Shown: positions 20,751 to 32,025, counted from the first letter of the stretch. The stretch: 64,000 bases of DNA from Galeruca laticollis (GCA_963921935.1 OY998175.1:227748122-227812121); one strand, 5' to 3'. Notes: generated by a model from the sequence alone, not told the origin. Program-made: numbers and translations.

Positions 20751-23700
20751 CTAAAAAAAGAATTGAGTATTAAAAAATGTATTTTACAAGTATCCGACAT
20801 CTTGTTTTTCAGTTTCTGTTCCTTCACGAAATTGAGTGAGTTGCGTTAATTATTATTTTTAGAATTATTTTTAAATATTTGGTGAATGCGTGTAGATACA
20901 ACAGAAACTCTTAATTTGCGCATCCACCTAAATTTTACATCTGAATCAGTGGCTCCCAACCTTTTCTAGACCACCGCCCCCTATAGAAGAGAACAAAAAT
21001 TTCACCGCCCCACCCCTCCAGTCGCTGGTTAGTCCAAAGTAGTTAATTTTATTTAAATATCATCTGTACCGTCCCAATTGATATGTATTTAGCTTTAATT
21101 TCAGTTAATGTCTAAATTTTATTTTAGAGGAATGATGAAGTAGAAATTTATTAAACGACTACCAAATGTACAATAAAATTGTTTATATATAGATATATAT
21201 ATACGGATTCATTTTACTGCCTAGGCCGCCTTTCCGTTCCCAGTTTCCAATTTTTTCGGTCGAAGCACAAGTCTTCTTACAAATCCCTCAATTCCATGGC
21301 TTCATCTATCTCGTTCCTCCAGCTTCTTCTCGGTCGTCCTCTTTTCCTTTTTTCTCGTGGCACCCATTCCAGTATTCGTCGTAGCCATCTATGTTCTCCC
21401 ATTCTCTTTGTGTGTCCAAACCATGTGAGCTGTTTTTCTTGAATTTTTTCTATCAGATTTGTGTCTGTTTTCGTCATATTTCTAATTGCTTCGTTCCTAA
21501 TTCTATCTACTCTAGATTTTCTGCAGCTCCGTCTTAGGAAATCCATTTCAGCTGATAGGAGTTTACTACGGCTTCTAGTACTAATGTCCCATACTTCTGC
21601 TCCATATGTTATTACAGTTTCAAAAATGGTTTTGTATATTCTTTTCTTAGTTTTTATAGTGATGTTCTTGTCCCAAAGTATTGAGTTTAGAGATCGTGTG
21701 ACTTGTTTCCCCTTATTAATTTTTTCTTTAATTTCATCTTGGCTGTTTCCTTGTTTGTTAAATATAACTCTCAAATACTTACAAGTTCCCACTCCTTTTA
21801 TAAGGTCCTGGTCCAGTTCTAGGTTATTTGTGTCATCGTTTCCGATGATTGAGTATTCGGATTTGTTCGTATTGATGGTCAGTCCTGCCTCCTGGTAACT
21901 TTCTTTAAATTTCCTTATCATGTAATTCAAGTCATCTTGATCCTCAGCTATAACTACTTGGTCGTCGGCGAAATAGAGACTATATAGATTGTTTTCATCA
22001 ATTTGCAGCCCCATATATTTGATTTTTTTAGTCCAATTCTGTAGAGCTTTGTCTAGGTATATTTTAAAAAGCGTAGGTTATAGACAGCATCCCTGCCGTA
22101 GACCTTTGGAGGTGGAAAACGCTGATGTGAAGTGTTGTCCGTTTCTTATTCTCATCGAGTTATTTTTATAGAGGTTTTGTTTATTAAACTTTTAAATATA
22201 AACACAGAATCAATAAGAAATACAATCATAATAGAAATAAGAAATGCAATACAATAAGAAATACAAAATTAATAATAAAGAAAAAATCAATGAGACGGTT
22301 GAGGCTGGTGGAGTGTTACCAGTTTGTTAATATCGGGTTCCAATTTCGTTAACATCAATCGCAGATCGCCACGCTCAGTAATGTGTAGTCTGTTACTCTT
22401 CTTTGACAGCAAATCAGTTACTGCACTGAATGCACGCTCAGTGATATAGGACGAAGGAAATGCAATTAACAACTTCTGTACTATTGTCCACAATCCAGGA
22501 TAGAGAACTGGTATTGGTTTTTGAAGCCAGAACTCTTGATATCCACGTTTGAATTCTACTTACAGTTCTTCGTTAGTTGTGAGTTCTAATAGCTCCTCTC
22601 CCAAATTTGATGAGCCTTCAGTAACTGTGCGAAGCGATCTATAACTCAACTTGGTTTTTCCATGTTTAAAATATCTTGCAAACGCTCTGTAAAATCAACA
22701 TGAAGAACTTCCAACTGGTGGCAGCAGTAAGTAAGTAAATCTTCCGGTTTTGCAGACACTGTTGATAATGTGGGAAAATGGTTGTACTCACCTCTACCAA
22801 GATTTCTTTTGAATATAAGAAGTTTTTCTGCAAAAGCAGCTATGACGTTTTTAGTTTTAATTAAATTTAAATCATCACTTTGCAATTGTAGATTAACTTG
22901 ATTAAATACTTTAAACAGGTCCGTCAAATAAGCGATGTCATTTTTTGACGGAATCAGGTTTTCGCGCAATTGTTGGTTTTCTTCAAGAAATTCCAACACT
23001 GAGTCAAATAGATTGAAAAAACGATTCAGACAAACACCTTTAGAGAGCCAACGTACTTCTGTGTGCAGCAGCAAGCGATTGTAGTCTTCATCATTTTCAT
23101 TGCAAAGCTTATGAAATAAACGGTCATTCAATGAATTGCTTCCAATGATATTGATTGCTATAATAACGTTATAGAGGGACGCATGCAGACGTTCATTTAA
23201 TTCTTTTGCAGCCAAATGCTGACTGTGAATAATACAATATACAGCGAGTACATTTGGCACTGCTTTTCTCAAATGTGCTATAAAACCCTTATGACGCCCG
23301 GTCATTGCTGGAGCACCATCAGTAGCAGCAGACAAAATATTGCTAATAGGAATTTCTTTCTCTTGAAAAAATTCTTGCATGATAATAAATATAGAATGTC
23401 CCTTTGTATCAGATTCCAAATTCTTAGCAAATAATAACTCTTGATGAATTTTTTCTTCTTTTATAAATCGTACGTATGATAAGAGAAAAGCTTCGTTACT
23501 TGGTAAAGTTGATTCATCGAGTTGAATGGAAAATTTGCAAGTCTTTAGGTAATCGCTTAATGATATTTCAACGTCATTTGCCATTTCATCTATTCTTATT
23601 TGCACTGAATTATTCCTGAGAGGAATTTTTTTAATGATATCAAATGGTGTCTTATGATGGAAAATAGTTTTTAATATCTCTTCGACTGCCGGCAAAATTA

Positions 23701-26700
23701 ATTCCTCGCCAATGGTGTGTGGTTTTCCTGACTTTGCGATTAACAATGAAACGTTATATGAGTCTCGTAGCCCATGATCGTCTCGTTTAGAAGACGATGC
23801 AAAAAGGTTTGATATAGTTGGCTGTTTTAAATATTGTTTTTCGAGTTCTTGAAAATAGAATATATCTTTGTTCTTCTTATCAGGATGCATTTTATGTAAA
23901 TGCTCTTGTAGCCTAGAAAGTTTCATAGCTTCATTTGAAAAAACTTTTCGGCAAATTAAACACATAGGTAATGCTTTGTTTGTAGAAGATTCCGCAAATC
24001 CATATTTTGAATATTCAATACTGTATTGCCGGCATTTCTTTTCTAATTTAGAAGTAGATTCAGCCATTCTCATACAAAAACTAAATTCTCAATAGATTTG
24101 TAGATAGTAATGTTTATAAAATGATTCACGACTATATATCGCGGCCAAGCACATACAACTAACTAACAAAAAATTCGTAGAGCTGTTGCTTTTATACGTT
24201 TCATTTCGTGCATGATGCAACTTGTCTGTGTGCGATCATGTCGAAACAGGATATTTTGTATGAACATCGCGCGTTCGCTTATCAACGTGCGAGTACAAGT
24301 CATATACTTCTATTCTGAACTAAAAGAAATTATTATAATTATTAGTATTATTATTACTGCTAATTTAAAAATTCTTATTAACCCTTATTAAATCATTTTT
24401 ATTTCACCATTCCCTTGACTGCTTATTATTTGGTTCTGAATCCGCTACCGCCCCCCTAAAAGGCTACAGCGTCCACAGGGGGGCGGTATCGCCCCCGTTA
24501 GGAACCACTGACTGAATAGTTTGATTGGAATCGACCTAAATATCAAATATATCGTCGGGTTACTGCCAAAACAAGGTAACTCCTTAATTTGAAATTTCTA
24601 GAAATCTTCGTGCAAAAATTTAAATTCAAATGAAAAATCGTCACAGCTTCAAAATGATTTATTAATTGAAAAAAATCAAAGTAAGTAACAAAACAAAAGA
24701 AACACTGCTTATAAAAATTCCTAAACATAAAAACAATTCAATTTTTTCAGTAAAAAAAAGTTCATAGCACTTGTCTTTTTTTGGCAGAACATAATTTTTC
24801 AGTACTCCATATCACTTTGAACATCACTATCCTGAACATCGGGTTCAGGAATACCATCTTCCATGTTCTTGGACGTTGGTAACGACTTATAATACTGATG
24901 AAATTCATCCGGGATGATCCTTCATTTGCAGAGCTTCAACAAATCATGCTTACTCTGAATACTGAGTCGATCTCAGTGAGATTAATGGGGCGGCCTTTAC
25001 CAAAAACGTTTATCTCCTTATAATCGAATTCATGATCATACCTGTATAAAATAATACCTGGTTTGGCTTTCAAATATATCATGCATTTTATTTTGTCATC
25101 TGACTTTTTCCCCATTAGTGTTTTTGGTTTTATTTCTCATTATTAGTTTTGAAAGCTCTTCCAAATCGAAGAATTCCTTATACTTAAGCTCTTCTACGGT
25201 AAACGGCTTCACATTTGACCTAGACGTTCTTGCCATACAGAAAATATTTAGCCAGTCATGCATAGTGTGCATATTTTTTCGCCTTTTCGATGGCGCTATG
25301 CATGATATCTACCTCCATATAGCTGTGTCTACTCTCTAGGAATTTCTGTTTTATCACAGATAAGTTGGGATTTCTTTGAAATAAATACAAGGCACTAATA
25401 TTTAGATTACGGTTCTGCCCGCTGCAGGTATCAAAGAAGAGAGAGAGTTCTGTTACAGCCGAAGGGAGTTTACCTACATACCTCAAGAGACACGTACCAA
25501 TTTCGAGGCTTCCCCTTTTTCCAGTCCATGAGAAGCAATATGCATTATTGGGTATGGATAATTAATTCATACACTGTTAAATTGTATGTGCAAATTTTGC
25601 GGCTGTAGTACATTGGACTAACATCATTACTTGGAATCTAGAGTACGCATTGAAGGTCAAAAGTGCAGCAGACGAAGTTAACTTCTCGATGGTCTCTCTC
25701 TTTATCTTCCAATTTGGCTCTGTAGCAATCGTTTTTCCGTACAATGTGTCTCTCGTAATTTTCTTTAAGTTGTTCCTTTTTCCTAAATCAGCTGTCTCAT
25801 ATTGTGTACAAGTCTGACATTGGTCGTTTTTTGAGGTAAAAAAGACGAATTTTAATTCGTGCAGAATATTCTTGTGTATATTATGAGAGATTCCGGCTTC
25901 AGATTATCTTTCTCGCACATCTCCTTATACAAGTTATGTATTTTTGCAATACTTAACTTGCTATCAAGATACTGCCTCTTCGTACATTTCCGCGTGTAGT
26001 GAGATTCCATCACAAGAAAGCTTTGGATATGATTTTTCACCATCTCTATATTAGAATCCTTTGTTTTATTGTAGGGTGCCTTTTTGCCTCTTTGATCATT
26101 GCTGGCAAACAAGCCTCCTTCACATTTGAGTTTGAAGGCATGTTCAACGACTTCTTTGCTTATACAAAGAGTTTTTATCAAAAAATCTCTGCTCCTAATA
26201 TTGTCATATTCAAGAAAGTAGCGTTAAGAATCCAGTCGTGGCTCCTTAGTACTTCCTGGAGTTGATTTTCTTCGTTCAGGTGCATGGCTCTCAACCCTGC
26301 TTAGGATGAAATCCTTTCGCCGATTAAAATCGGTTGACCAATAGTTGTCACATATCATATTTCTTACAACTTTATTTAACTTATCTGTGTATTTGAAGCG
26401 ACCGTTAGAACAATCAATGCGTTTAGGAGCTTTAGTCTCTAATTTTAGGCGTTTTTTAATATTCTTCTTCCATTTACTCGGATCACATTTTTTCCAGCGT
26501 GTTCTAGATGACAAATCTCTCAGCAAACTATTATGTCAATTTTTTAGAATTTTCAATAACTTTTATCATATTGTGGAATTAACTAGAAACCGTGAGTTTC
26601 ATTTAAAACACTAATATGACCAAATTCCACGAAGTAAGGGTCGAGACAGTTAATACCATTTTTCTCCACAATATCTGAAACAAAAATGAGGGTAACGAGT

Positions 26701-29700
26701 TAGAACTTACTTCATAATATTATTTTGAAAAACAAACCGTCAAAATTAGATAATGAAAAAATATACCTTTTTCTGAAGAGCTGTTTGATCCTGGCACATA
26801 ATCTTTGTCTTTTATAGAGCAATCGGAATCGTCTAAAATTGCTACCAATTCATTACTTACACGCTCTTATTCGGGCTCTAGATTGGATAATGCTGCTTCT
26901 TCTATATAAGTAGAGCATTCTTTCGAGGTACTGGGCTAATTATGTGAGTTATTTACCGGCATTCTGTCTTCTAACAAACGAAATAAATAACAATGTTGAA
27001 TGTAAACATCTCATTTAATAATAATATACTTAACATTATTAGGTTCAAACGCCATTTTCAACATACGAGAACTACGAGAAGACATTTGTAAATTAATATA
27101 ACTACTAAAAAATCTCAAATTTTTCACACTCCGACAATAAGTGCACGCCACAACTCAAATTTTTAGGTTATGTTTATACCAAAACTTTAGACAAATCCGA
27201 ATAGCTGATACAGAATCACGTGTGTATTTCCGAATTTTATACTGCCAAAATAAACTAAGTGCCAATTATTTTACTGAATGTAAACAGTACAGCGAAAACC
27301 AAATATCTGGCACATGTCTTAGTTTCGCATGAAAAAATATACTTTTAAATTTTTTCTTACAGCAAAAACAAGCTAACTGACTTTTGTCTTGTTTTGGTAG
27401 AACTAGAAGGTTTCAAATGATAAAATACTTTTCTATTTTGAGATCCAACTGTACTTATCTCGTTTTAGCAGACTAAAAGTTGTAAAAATGGAGTTGGGTT
27501 TTTTGGACTATTTGTTTTGCCTAACTTAACAGTTTGTTTGGAGTTGTCAGGTTTTTTCAGTATGTTTTTCAAACATTTTTTAATCCAATGGAGTACTTAA
27601 CTCAGAATTGAGTAAAAGTGGAGTTACCTTGTTTTGGCAGCGCATGCACCCAAATTACAAAATGTCTTACCTAAGATGATATTTTGTGATTTTTTTGATA
27701 ACAATTTCAATCCTGGATTACGTTTTGCTTGTTTGATGGCTGTAAGGAAAATATCCGCAGCTAATTCATAGGAGAAACTGCTTTGTGGTCTATCAGTTAT
27801 ACCTAAATTCACCTGGGGAAGATATTCCAATTTGGGTGTTTTATTTTTCGGTTTGTTTTGATTATTTCTTGGTTTCCTTGGTCCTCTTTCTTCTTGTACA
27901 GCTACAATATTGATAAAATCAAGATCTTGCTCAGTCTTTAGAGTGATTTAGATTAAAAAAGAGTATATGACGATCGGAAAATCATTTTCGCGATAACAAA
28001 TTCACTTGAGTCGAATTTAGTAGGTATTAAGTAGGAAAATTTATAGTGGATGTACAATGTTTTGCGAAAGTTTGGAATAAAATTATTATTTGTACAAGTA
28101 ACGTGAACTGATTTTACTCTGGATGTATTTGTTGCCAATGAAATGACATTTTTTTCTTCAACTCCCTTGCTGCTGCCTTACCCAACTTTTAGTTCAAAAG
28201 CAAAGGTATATCGTGTGGTGGATCACTGAAAAGCTCGTGAAAAATGGAATTTTATTATACCTTTCTTTTCTTTTACTTATGTGGTTATTGGGAAATGAGA
28301 AAACATTCTTTATAAACAAAAAAGTAACAAACACGGGTGAATTAACGTAGCAGATGCTGAAAATGTCCTCCACCCACTATATGGCAGGCTCCCAGTCGAT
28401 GGTTATACTTCTCTATCGAATTCCGAATAGCCTCAGCCGGTATATTATTTGATTCCGTTCTTATTATGTTTTTTAGAACTTCAGTATTAGCTGAACTATT
28501 TGGATAAACCTTGTATTTCAGATATCCCCAAGGAAAGTAATCTAGTAGCGTTAAGTCTGGGAATCTTGGTGATCACACAATTGTACCACGTTATCCAATA
28601 TAGCGCCCTGCAAATATTTCATCGAGATATTCTATGGCATAAAAGCCTAAATGTATGGACCGCCTTTCTGTTGCAATCATACTGTTTCATAGGGTATATC
28701 TGGATCTACTTTGTTGGAAAACATAACAGGTAGAGCAAGCACAAATTCAAATCCCCCTATGGGGATATCCTGGATATGTTTTCCCATTTAAGATCAGTTC
28801 AACTCTGCAGTGATATAGGAAACTAGAGAAACTATTTCTGCTGATCTTGACAACTATTACTTTAGAAAACATTTAAAATGTGGAGAACTCCCTAGATTCA
28901 CAATAACCATTGACAACTTCATATTGTGGGTCTCTTAAGTGTCTTCTAATTTCAAGGAAATCGAGTTCTTGTATCTTATCACAAATTTGTAGTACTTCTA
29001 GTTCTTCGTTAGGTTTTAATTGTTGTATTAGTTGCTAAATATACAATCTTTGGAATATTATTAGAAATATTACCAGCACATATGATGGTTTGGAAATGTT
29101 GTATTTCTTTAGTTTGTTTAGAGAACATTATTTGTAATACCACTTTGTTCTCTTTTTTAATAAGTAATTTATTTATCATATGTAATGGATAACCATTGTT
29201 TGATTGTATTAATTTCTCTATCAAAATTATATTGGTTCATAGGAACTGAAAATGCTCTAGAATGATTGAATTGAATGCTGCTAATTTATGTGTAATGGAA
29301 TGATTGGAATTATATGGAGTATGTCAATGTGTGTTGGTTTTCTGTCAATTTCTAAAAATGTCGGCTGCGTCTCAAATTTAATTAAAGTAATTTGCACATC
29401 AGATGCTCTACATTCACATTTATTAAGAACTTCAGCATAAACATATGTATGGATAAATACTGACCAAACACTGCTACAGCCTACAGCCTATTGATTACAC
29501 ATTATTTGGGAATAAAAAAAGAGATGGCAAATTGTAAGTACAGCAAATTGTCACACAAAGGCTTGTTCTTTGAAAAAAATTACAACTTAATTGTATTTCG
29601 TTGTGCAAATGTATTAATAATGACTGTCAAAATAGAAACGATTGATTATTTGTGTTTTTAAAATTATGTTAAAATTTGCTTTTACGTATTAAATAATTTT

Positions 29701-31269
29701 TTTATCTTCAATTATTGTTTTTATTATTAACTTTTAATTTTTTTTCAATTCACTAGCTATAAGTATCGTTAATCATGACAAACAATTGAATCTTGTCACT
29801 TAAACAATCATTGCAATGGTTCCAAGTCATTTTGTTCAGTCCATACACTTGCTGTCTATGGGGAAGGGGTATCAAAAATAAATGGACCAACAAACTTCCT
29901 GGCAACATCCAGAATCATAATCTGCACGATTTTCTGAGTTCAAAACTATTTACAGCATGCGTTCCTCACATTTTGCACACTAAACTCCCTCCAGCGCCCG
30001 CTCTAATTTATCTAAAGCTTACCTGAAGCATTCATGCGGACGGCCAGGCATCGTTGAAGCCTACAGAAAGGGCACCAATTCCGACGAACTTTGTCTACAA
30101 TACATTGCTTATTTCCAGCTGCATGTAAAAATTATGTTCGTTTCAAAGATTATACTGTGAATAATTTTGTACTTCTGGAACGAATTTGAGAAAAAAAGGG
30201 ACAACAAAATTTCTAATTCTGAGGAATATGGACTAACAAAACTGAAAGTTTTTTCTTATTACCATAAATATGATTAAATAGTAAAATTCTTCAAGTCAAA
30301 AGAAAATAAAACGATTTTTTTCCAAATAGAAATAATCAGAAATTGTTCGAAAATTTGAAAACCAAATTCAAACTTCGAAAACTTTAAAAAGAATCAGTGA
30401 TTGTAAATTTGGCTTATAGAGCTATCCCAACTATTACATCATGAATTTAGAGAATCACATCACAACGAGATAAACAAAATTGTGAAAAGTATTTGTTATG
30501 TATATGAAAATATTAATTTGAATATAATCACAATTTACAAATAAAACAACGTTTAATGTAAACGTTTTTACTCGTGTACTCCGTTTGCAAAACTCATTAA
30601 TATATCGATAAGGTATAGGAGTATGTTACAGTATTGATGTCCATTATCGAAGTAGCTATCTTAGTTTTGTGATTACGAGTTAATACAGGTTTTCACACGG
30701 GTCTTCTTTGTACCGGGTCCGATTCTCTAACTATTTTCCTAACTATCTGTTTGAATATTTCAATATTATCAGTTACTCTAAGCCCGATTTGAAGATATTA
30801 AAACATGAATTTTAACGATTAGGAATAAAATTTTTTGAATAAGTGTAATACATTTCCTCCTTTTCTTACTTACAGAATTAACGTTAAATTAATTTCATAA
30901 AAAACGATCTACATTTCTCCAAATTTCCTCCTCTTTAAATTCTCCATATTTTCAACTTATACTCACAAATGCACGTATATACGACGTTTCTCCTTATACT
31001 CCTTTTGAAAAAACACGAACAGCCATCGCAGCAATAGACACCGTAATGTTTACCGAAGGATCTGTCCCCGCAAACCCTACAAGGAACAGGAGAAGGAACA
31101 ACTCGACCTGTAAATTAATACCTCATAAAATAACATCATATAACGTTAATCCGAAAATTCGACGATTACATATAAGCCCGGCAGCTCGATAAACAGAACA
31201 GTGCAGTATAAAGTCGTCGCTATCATAAATATTGTTTATAGAACTATGGTAAAATAATTACTTACCCAT
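20377..31269 (-). CDS. Hr83: Nuclear receptor of the NR2E group, Hr83-like, five exons
   Basis: Coding exons 31269-31266, 31107-30967, 30118-30023, 27901-27671 and 20750-20377 join to 846 nt: 281 residues plus TAA. All introns begin GT and end AG and all four junctions are phase 1, so the frame is fixed without free choices. Residues ~11-80 form a two-finger nuclear-receptor DNA-binding domain (CRVCGD; P-box CDGCSCFFKRS; WCPFCRLQRC). The extension AVQEERGPR is typical of NR2E proteins (tailless, dissatisfaction, Hr51, Hr83). A ligand-binding domain fills the rest, ending IIGLVPIETVIETI. The P-box with CSC and the short length recall Drosophila Hr83 from memory. It is a nuclear DNA-binding transcription factor; ligand and targets are not known from sequence. 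NR2E membership is firm, the exact paralogue less so. Confidence 0.88.
21195..22150 (-). pseudogene. Non-LTR retrotransposon RT, C-terminal half, nested in the hAT
   Basis: Minus-strand reading gives KGLRQGC (motif B start, one stop after it), the catalytic box SLYFADDQVVIAEDQDDL, then GLTINTNKSEY, KTIFETVITYGAEVW, EMDFLRRS and LTWFGHTKRM, ending KLGTERRPRQ. This is the RT thumb and C-terminal region of an arthropod RTE/CR1-like element; the clade is not settled. The 246-codon stretch 22014-21277 is open; stops lie just outside it. It interrupts the hAT between its end and the transposase stop, so it inserted later than the hAT. Confidence 0.85.
22287..24073 (-). pseudogene. hAT transposase with BED-type zinc finger, nearly intact
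   Basis: From ATG at 24073, a 475-codon open frame begins with a BED-like finger (CLICRKVFSNEAMKLSRLQE, HLHKMH), then FSIQLDEST with a catalytic Asp, SAATDGAPAMTGRHKG, IHSQHLAAKEL and EVRWLSKGVC. It stops at 22646; the frame is broken through 22500-22640, then YQEFWLQKPIPVLYPGLW and the hATC dimerisation domain (AFPSSYITERAFSAV, RNRL-type motif SNRLHITERGDLRLML) follow to 22287. The family resembles ZBED5/SCAND3/FAM200-type proteins. One region of damage separates it from a full-length transposase of about 600 residues. Confidence 0.88.
24790..26962 (-). pseudogene. Transposase-like gene of the 21-bp-TIR element, degraded
   Basis: A first exon (26962-26767) reads VSNELVAILDDSDCS and YVPGSNSSSEK, then a donor (AAAG|GTATAT). 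After an acceptor TTTGTTTCAG near 26680 the coding is cut by a Penelope tail and resumes with DPSKWKKNIKKRLK. Then come ESHYTRKCTKRQYLDSKLS, ELSLFFDTCSGQNRNL, KFLESRHSYMEVD-MHSAIE and, near 25000, RYDHEFDYKEINVFGKGRP. This motif order is shared by a large family of repeated arthropod genes that I believe are DDE transposases; Sola is possible but I cannot confirm it. Several stops and frameshifts are present. Confidence 0.6.
26533..26656 (+). mobile_element. Penelope 3' tail inserted in the transposase exon
   Basis: TCAATTTTTTAGAATTTTCA, GAGTTTCATTTAAAACAC and CCACGAAGTAAGGGTCGAG occur in the same order as in the 3' end of the 2198-5544 element (5430-5544). Only about 124 bp remains, so it is a heavily 5'-truncated copy. 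It splits an exon of the surrounding transposon. Confidence 0.85.
27671..27901 (-). CDS. Hr83: Hr83-like gene, exon 4 (hinge and first part of ligand-binding domain)
   Basis: Acceptor ATATTGTAG|CT at 27903-27902 and donor TTAG|GTAAGA at 27670-27669. The exon starts by completing the Ala of AVQEERGPR, continues through a basic hinge (KPRNNQNKPKNK), and enters the ligand-binding domain with FSYELAADIFLTAIKQAKRN and SKKSQNIIL. Its 231 nt keep phase 1 at both ends. Confidence 0.88.
28343..28735 (-). pseudogene. mariner-type transposase, C-terminal relic in intron 3
   Basis: The minus strand reads FYAIEYLDEIFAGRYIG, a stop, RGTIVWSPRFPDL, LLDYFPWGYLKYKVYP, and at the end CHIVGGGHFQHLL. These are the last two thirds of a mariner DDE domain (PDLxPxDFFLWG box) of the same broad family as the 6686-9428 element. 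Upstream parts are missing. Confidence 0.75.
28755..29340 (-). mobile_element. Penelope relic (3' coding part and tail) in intron 3
   Basis: GGGGATATCCTGGATAT, TCTGCTGATCTTGACAA and TTGACAACTTCATATTGTGG match the 3' region of the 2198-5544 element (minus orientation). Coding traces include NGYPLHMINKLLIKKENKVV, matching its RT-nuclease linker. Internal deletions remove most of the GIY-YIG domain. It is far more diverged than the inverted pair. Confidence 0.8.
29341..30022. other. Rest of intron 3 of the receptor gene
   Basis: AT-rich sequence without recognised repeat or gene, ending at the donor GTAAGC (30022-30017, minus). Confidence 0.5.
30023..30118 (-). CDS. Hr83: Hr83-like gene, exon 3 (second zinc finger)
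   Basis: Acceptor ACATGCAG|CT (30120-30119) and donor TTCAG|GTAAGC (30022-30021). The 96 nt encode GNKQCIVDKVRRNWCPFC then RLQRCLAVRMNAS, i.e. the last three Cys of finger two and the recognition-distal helix. Phase 1 at both ends. Confidence 0.92.
30119..30966. other. Intron 2 of the receptor gene
   Basis: 848 bp, AT-rich, starting GTGAGT and ending ATGCAG on the minus strand. No mobile element recognised. Confidence 0.6.
30967..31107 (-). CDS. Hr83: Hr83-like gene, exon 2 (first zinc finger)
   Basis: Acceptor AATTTACAG|GT (31109-31108) and donor CATTT|GTGAGT (30966-30965). The 141 nt encode VVPSPVPCRVCGDRSFGKHY, then GVYCCDGCSCFFKRSIRRN and VVYTCI. The four zinc ligands of finger one and the P-box CDGCSC are intact. 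Confidence 0.93.
31266..31269 (-). CDS. Hr83: Hr83-like gene, exon 1 coding part (start codon)
   Basis: ATG at 31269-31267 plus one G, followed directly by the donor GTAAGT (31265-31260). Joined to exon 2 it gives M-G-R-V-V-P. A start codon just before an intron is plausible, and no in-frame ATG lies in exon 2. Intron 1 is 158 bp. Confidence 0.7.
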
Positions 31270-31330
31270 TATATCTGTTCTAGCGAAAAGTAAAACAACT
31301 AATGGGAGAAACTAACGAAAGAGCCTGAGT

Positions 31331-31338
31331 TTTATAAC
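31331..31338 (-). promoter_or_regulatory. Candidate TATA box for the receptor gene
   Basis: GTTATAAAAC on the minus strand lies about 65 bp upstream of the ATG, leaving room for a start site about 30 bp downstream (around CTCAGGCTCTTTCG). Position fits, but in AT-rich DNA such matches also occur by chance. Confidence 0.4.
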
Positions 31339-31614
31339 GTCCGCACTTATAAATGATTGACAGGTAATGAATACATTTTTAACGAAAGCTCCAAGTATTG
31401 TTATTGTAGTCACTCCTACACGTGGCCTTTTGACGCCACTTCACCCACCGACAATATATGTCAATTTAATATTTTATAGGGGTGGAAAACACTGATTAGA
31501 GGTAAATCGCCGCATATACAGAGCGTTCGATGTTGAAATATTACGAATAAAATGTTTATTGAAAGATATAATTTTTTGCTGGTGTAAAGAGGATGCAGAA
31601 AAATATTTTGACGA

Positions 31615-32025
31615 GATCTGAGTTTGATGTTCTATATAAGATGTGAATTACGTCTGGAGGAGGTTGGGTTTTTTATTTTCGAAAAACTTAGGTATGACAA
31701 TAAAATACACTTTTGCAAGTTTTGAGGTTTAAAGAATCATTTTGCGGTTTGGAACTTCTTGTTAAGATTCTACAAAATATGTGAAGTATGATTGAATAAG
31801 GTGAAGCATGATGGCGAGTCTATAAAGACGACTGGTGGGGTTTTTCTTTTCCAAAATCTTTGTCCCGATAATAAGAAACACTTTTACAAGTTTTGAGATT
31901 TAAAAAATCGCTTTAAAATGTGAAGCTTCTTGGTCATGTTCTACCAAAGATGTGAAGTACGACTGACCGAGGGGAAGAACGTTTTTGAATTAATAAGGTA
32001 GACATATTAGACTTTGTATTTAAAA
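31615..32025. repeat. Satellite array, left part (~170-185-bp monomers)
   Basis: Monomers contain ATAAGAAAC, TTTTACAAGTTTTGAG, ATGTGAAGCTTCTTGTTGA and GATGTGAAGTACGACTGA. Two to three units precede the insertion at 32026. Confidence 0.8.

Larger units (their letters stand above)
20947..24510. mobile_element. hAT transposon (ZBED5/SCAND3-like transposase) in intron 4
   Basis: The ends read CAGTGGCTCCCAACC (20947) and the complement of CAGTGGTTCCTAACGG (ending 24510), a common hAT terminus. Flanks are ATCTGAAT on the left and ACTGAATA on the right: an imperfect 8-bp target duplication with one indel. GC-rich CCACCGCCCCC stretches lie just inside both ends. It holds one transposase gene (minus) and a nested non-LTR fragment. 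Confidence 0.85.
24563..27640. mobile_element. DNA transposon with perfect 21-bp TIRs, unassigned superfamily
   Basis: A perfect 21-bp inverted repeat bounds the element: CTGCCAAAACAAGGTAAC plus three bases at 24563-24583, with its complement at 27620-27640. Variants of CTTGTTTTGGTAG and TCTCGTTTTAGCAG near 27390 and 27460 look like extra end repeats. The element lies in intron 4, only 52 bp from the hAT and 30 bp from exon 4. Inside is a degraded gene (minus). No target duplication is clear in the flanks. Confidence 0.75.

Noticed and set aside
20752..20850. Alternative small intron upstream of exon 5 (donor near 20785, giving KEQKLKNKMSDTC before HLWAP)
   Set aside because: Its upstream part runs into a stop within 20 codons, whereas joining to exon 4 gives a phase-correct nuclear-receptor ligand-binding domain.
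21277..21898. Hydrophobic plus-strand frames of 87 and 145 codons
   Set aside because: They are antisense to a well-supported non-LTR RT.
30597..30607. Other ATG codons upstream of exon 3 as possible starts
   Set aside because: Exon 2 with its intact first zinc finger and phase-matched splice sites fixes the start further upstream at 31269.
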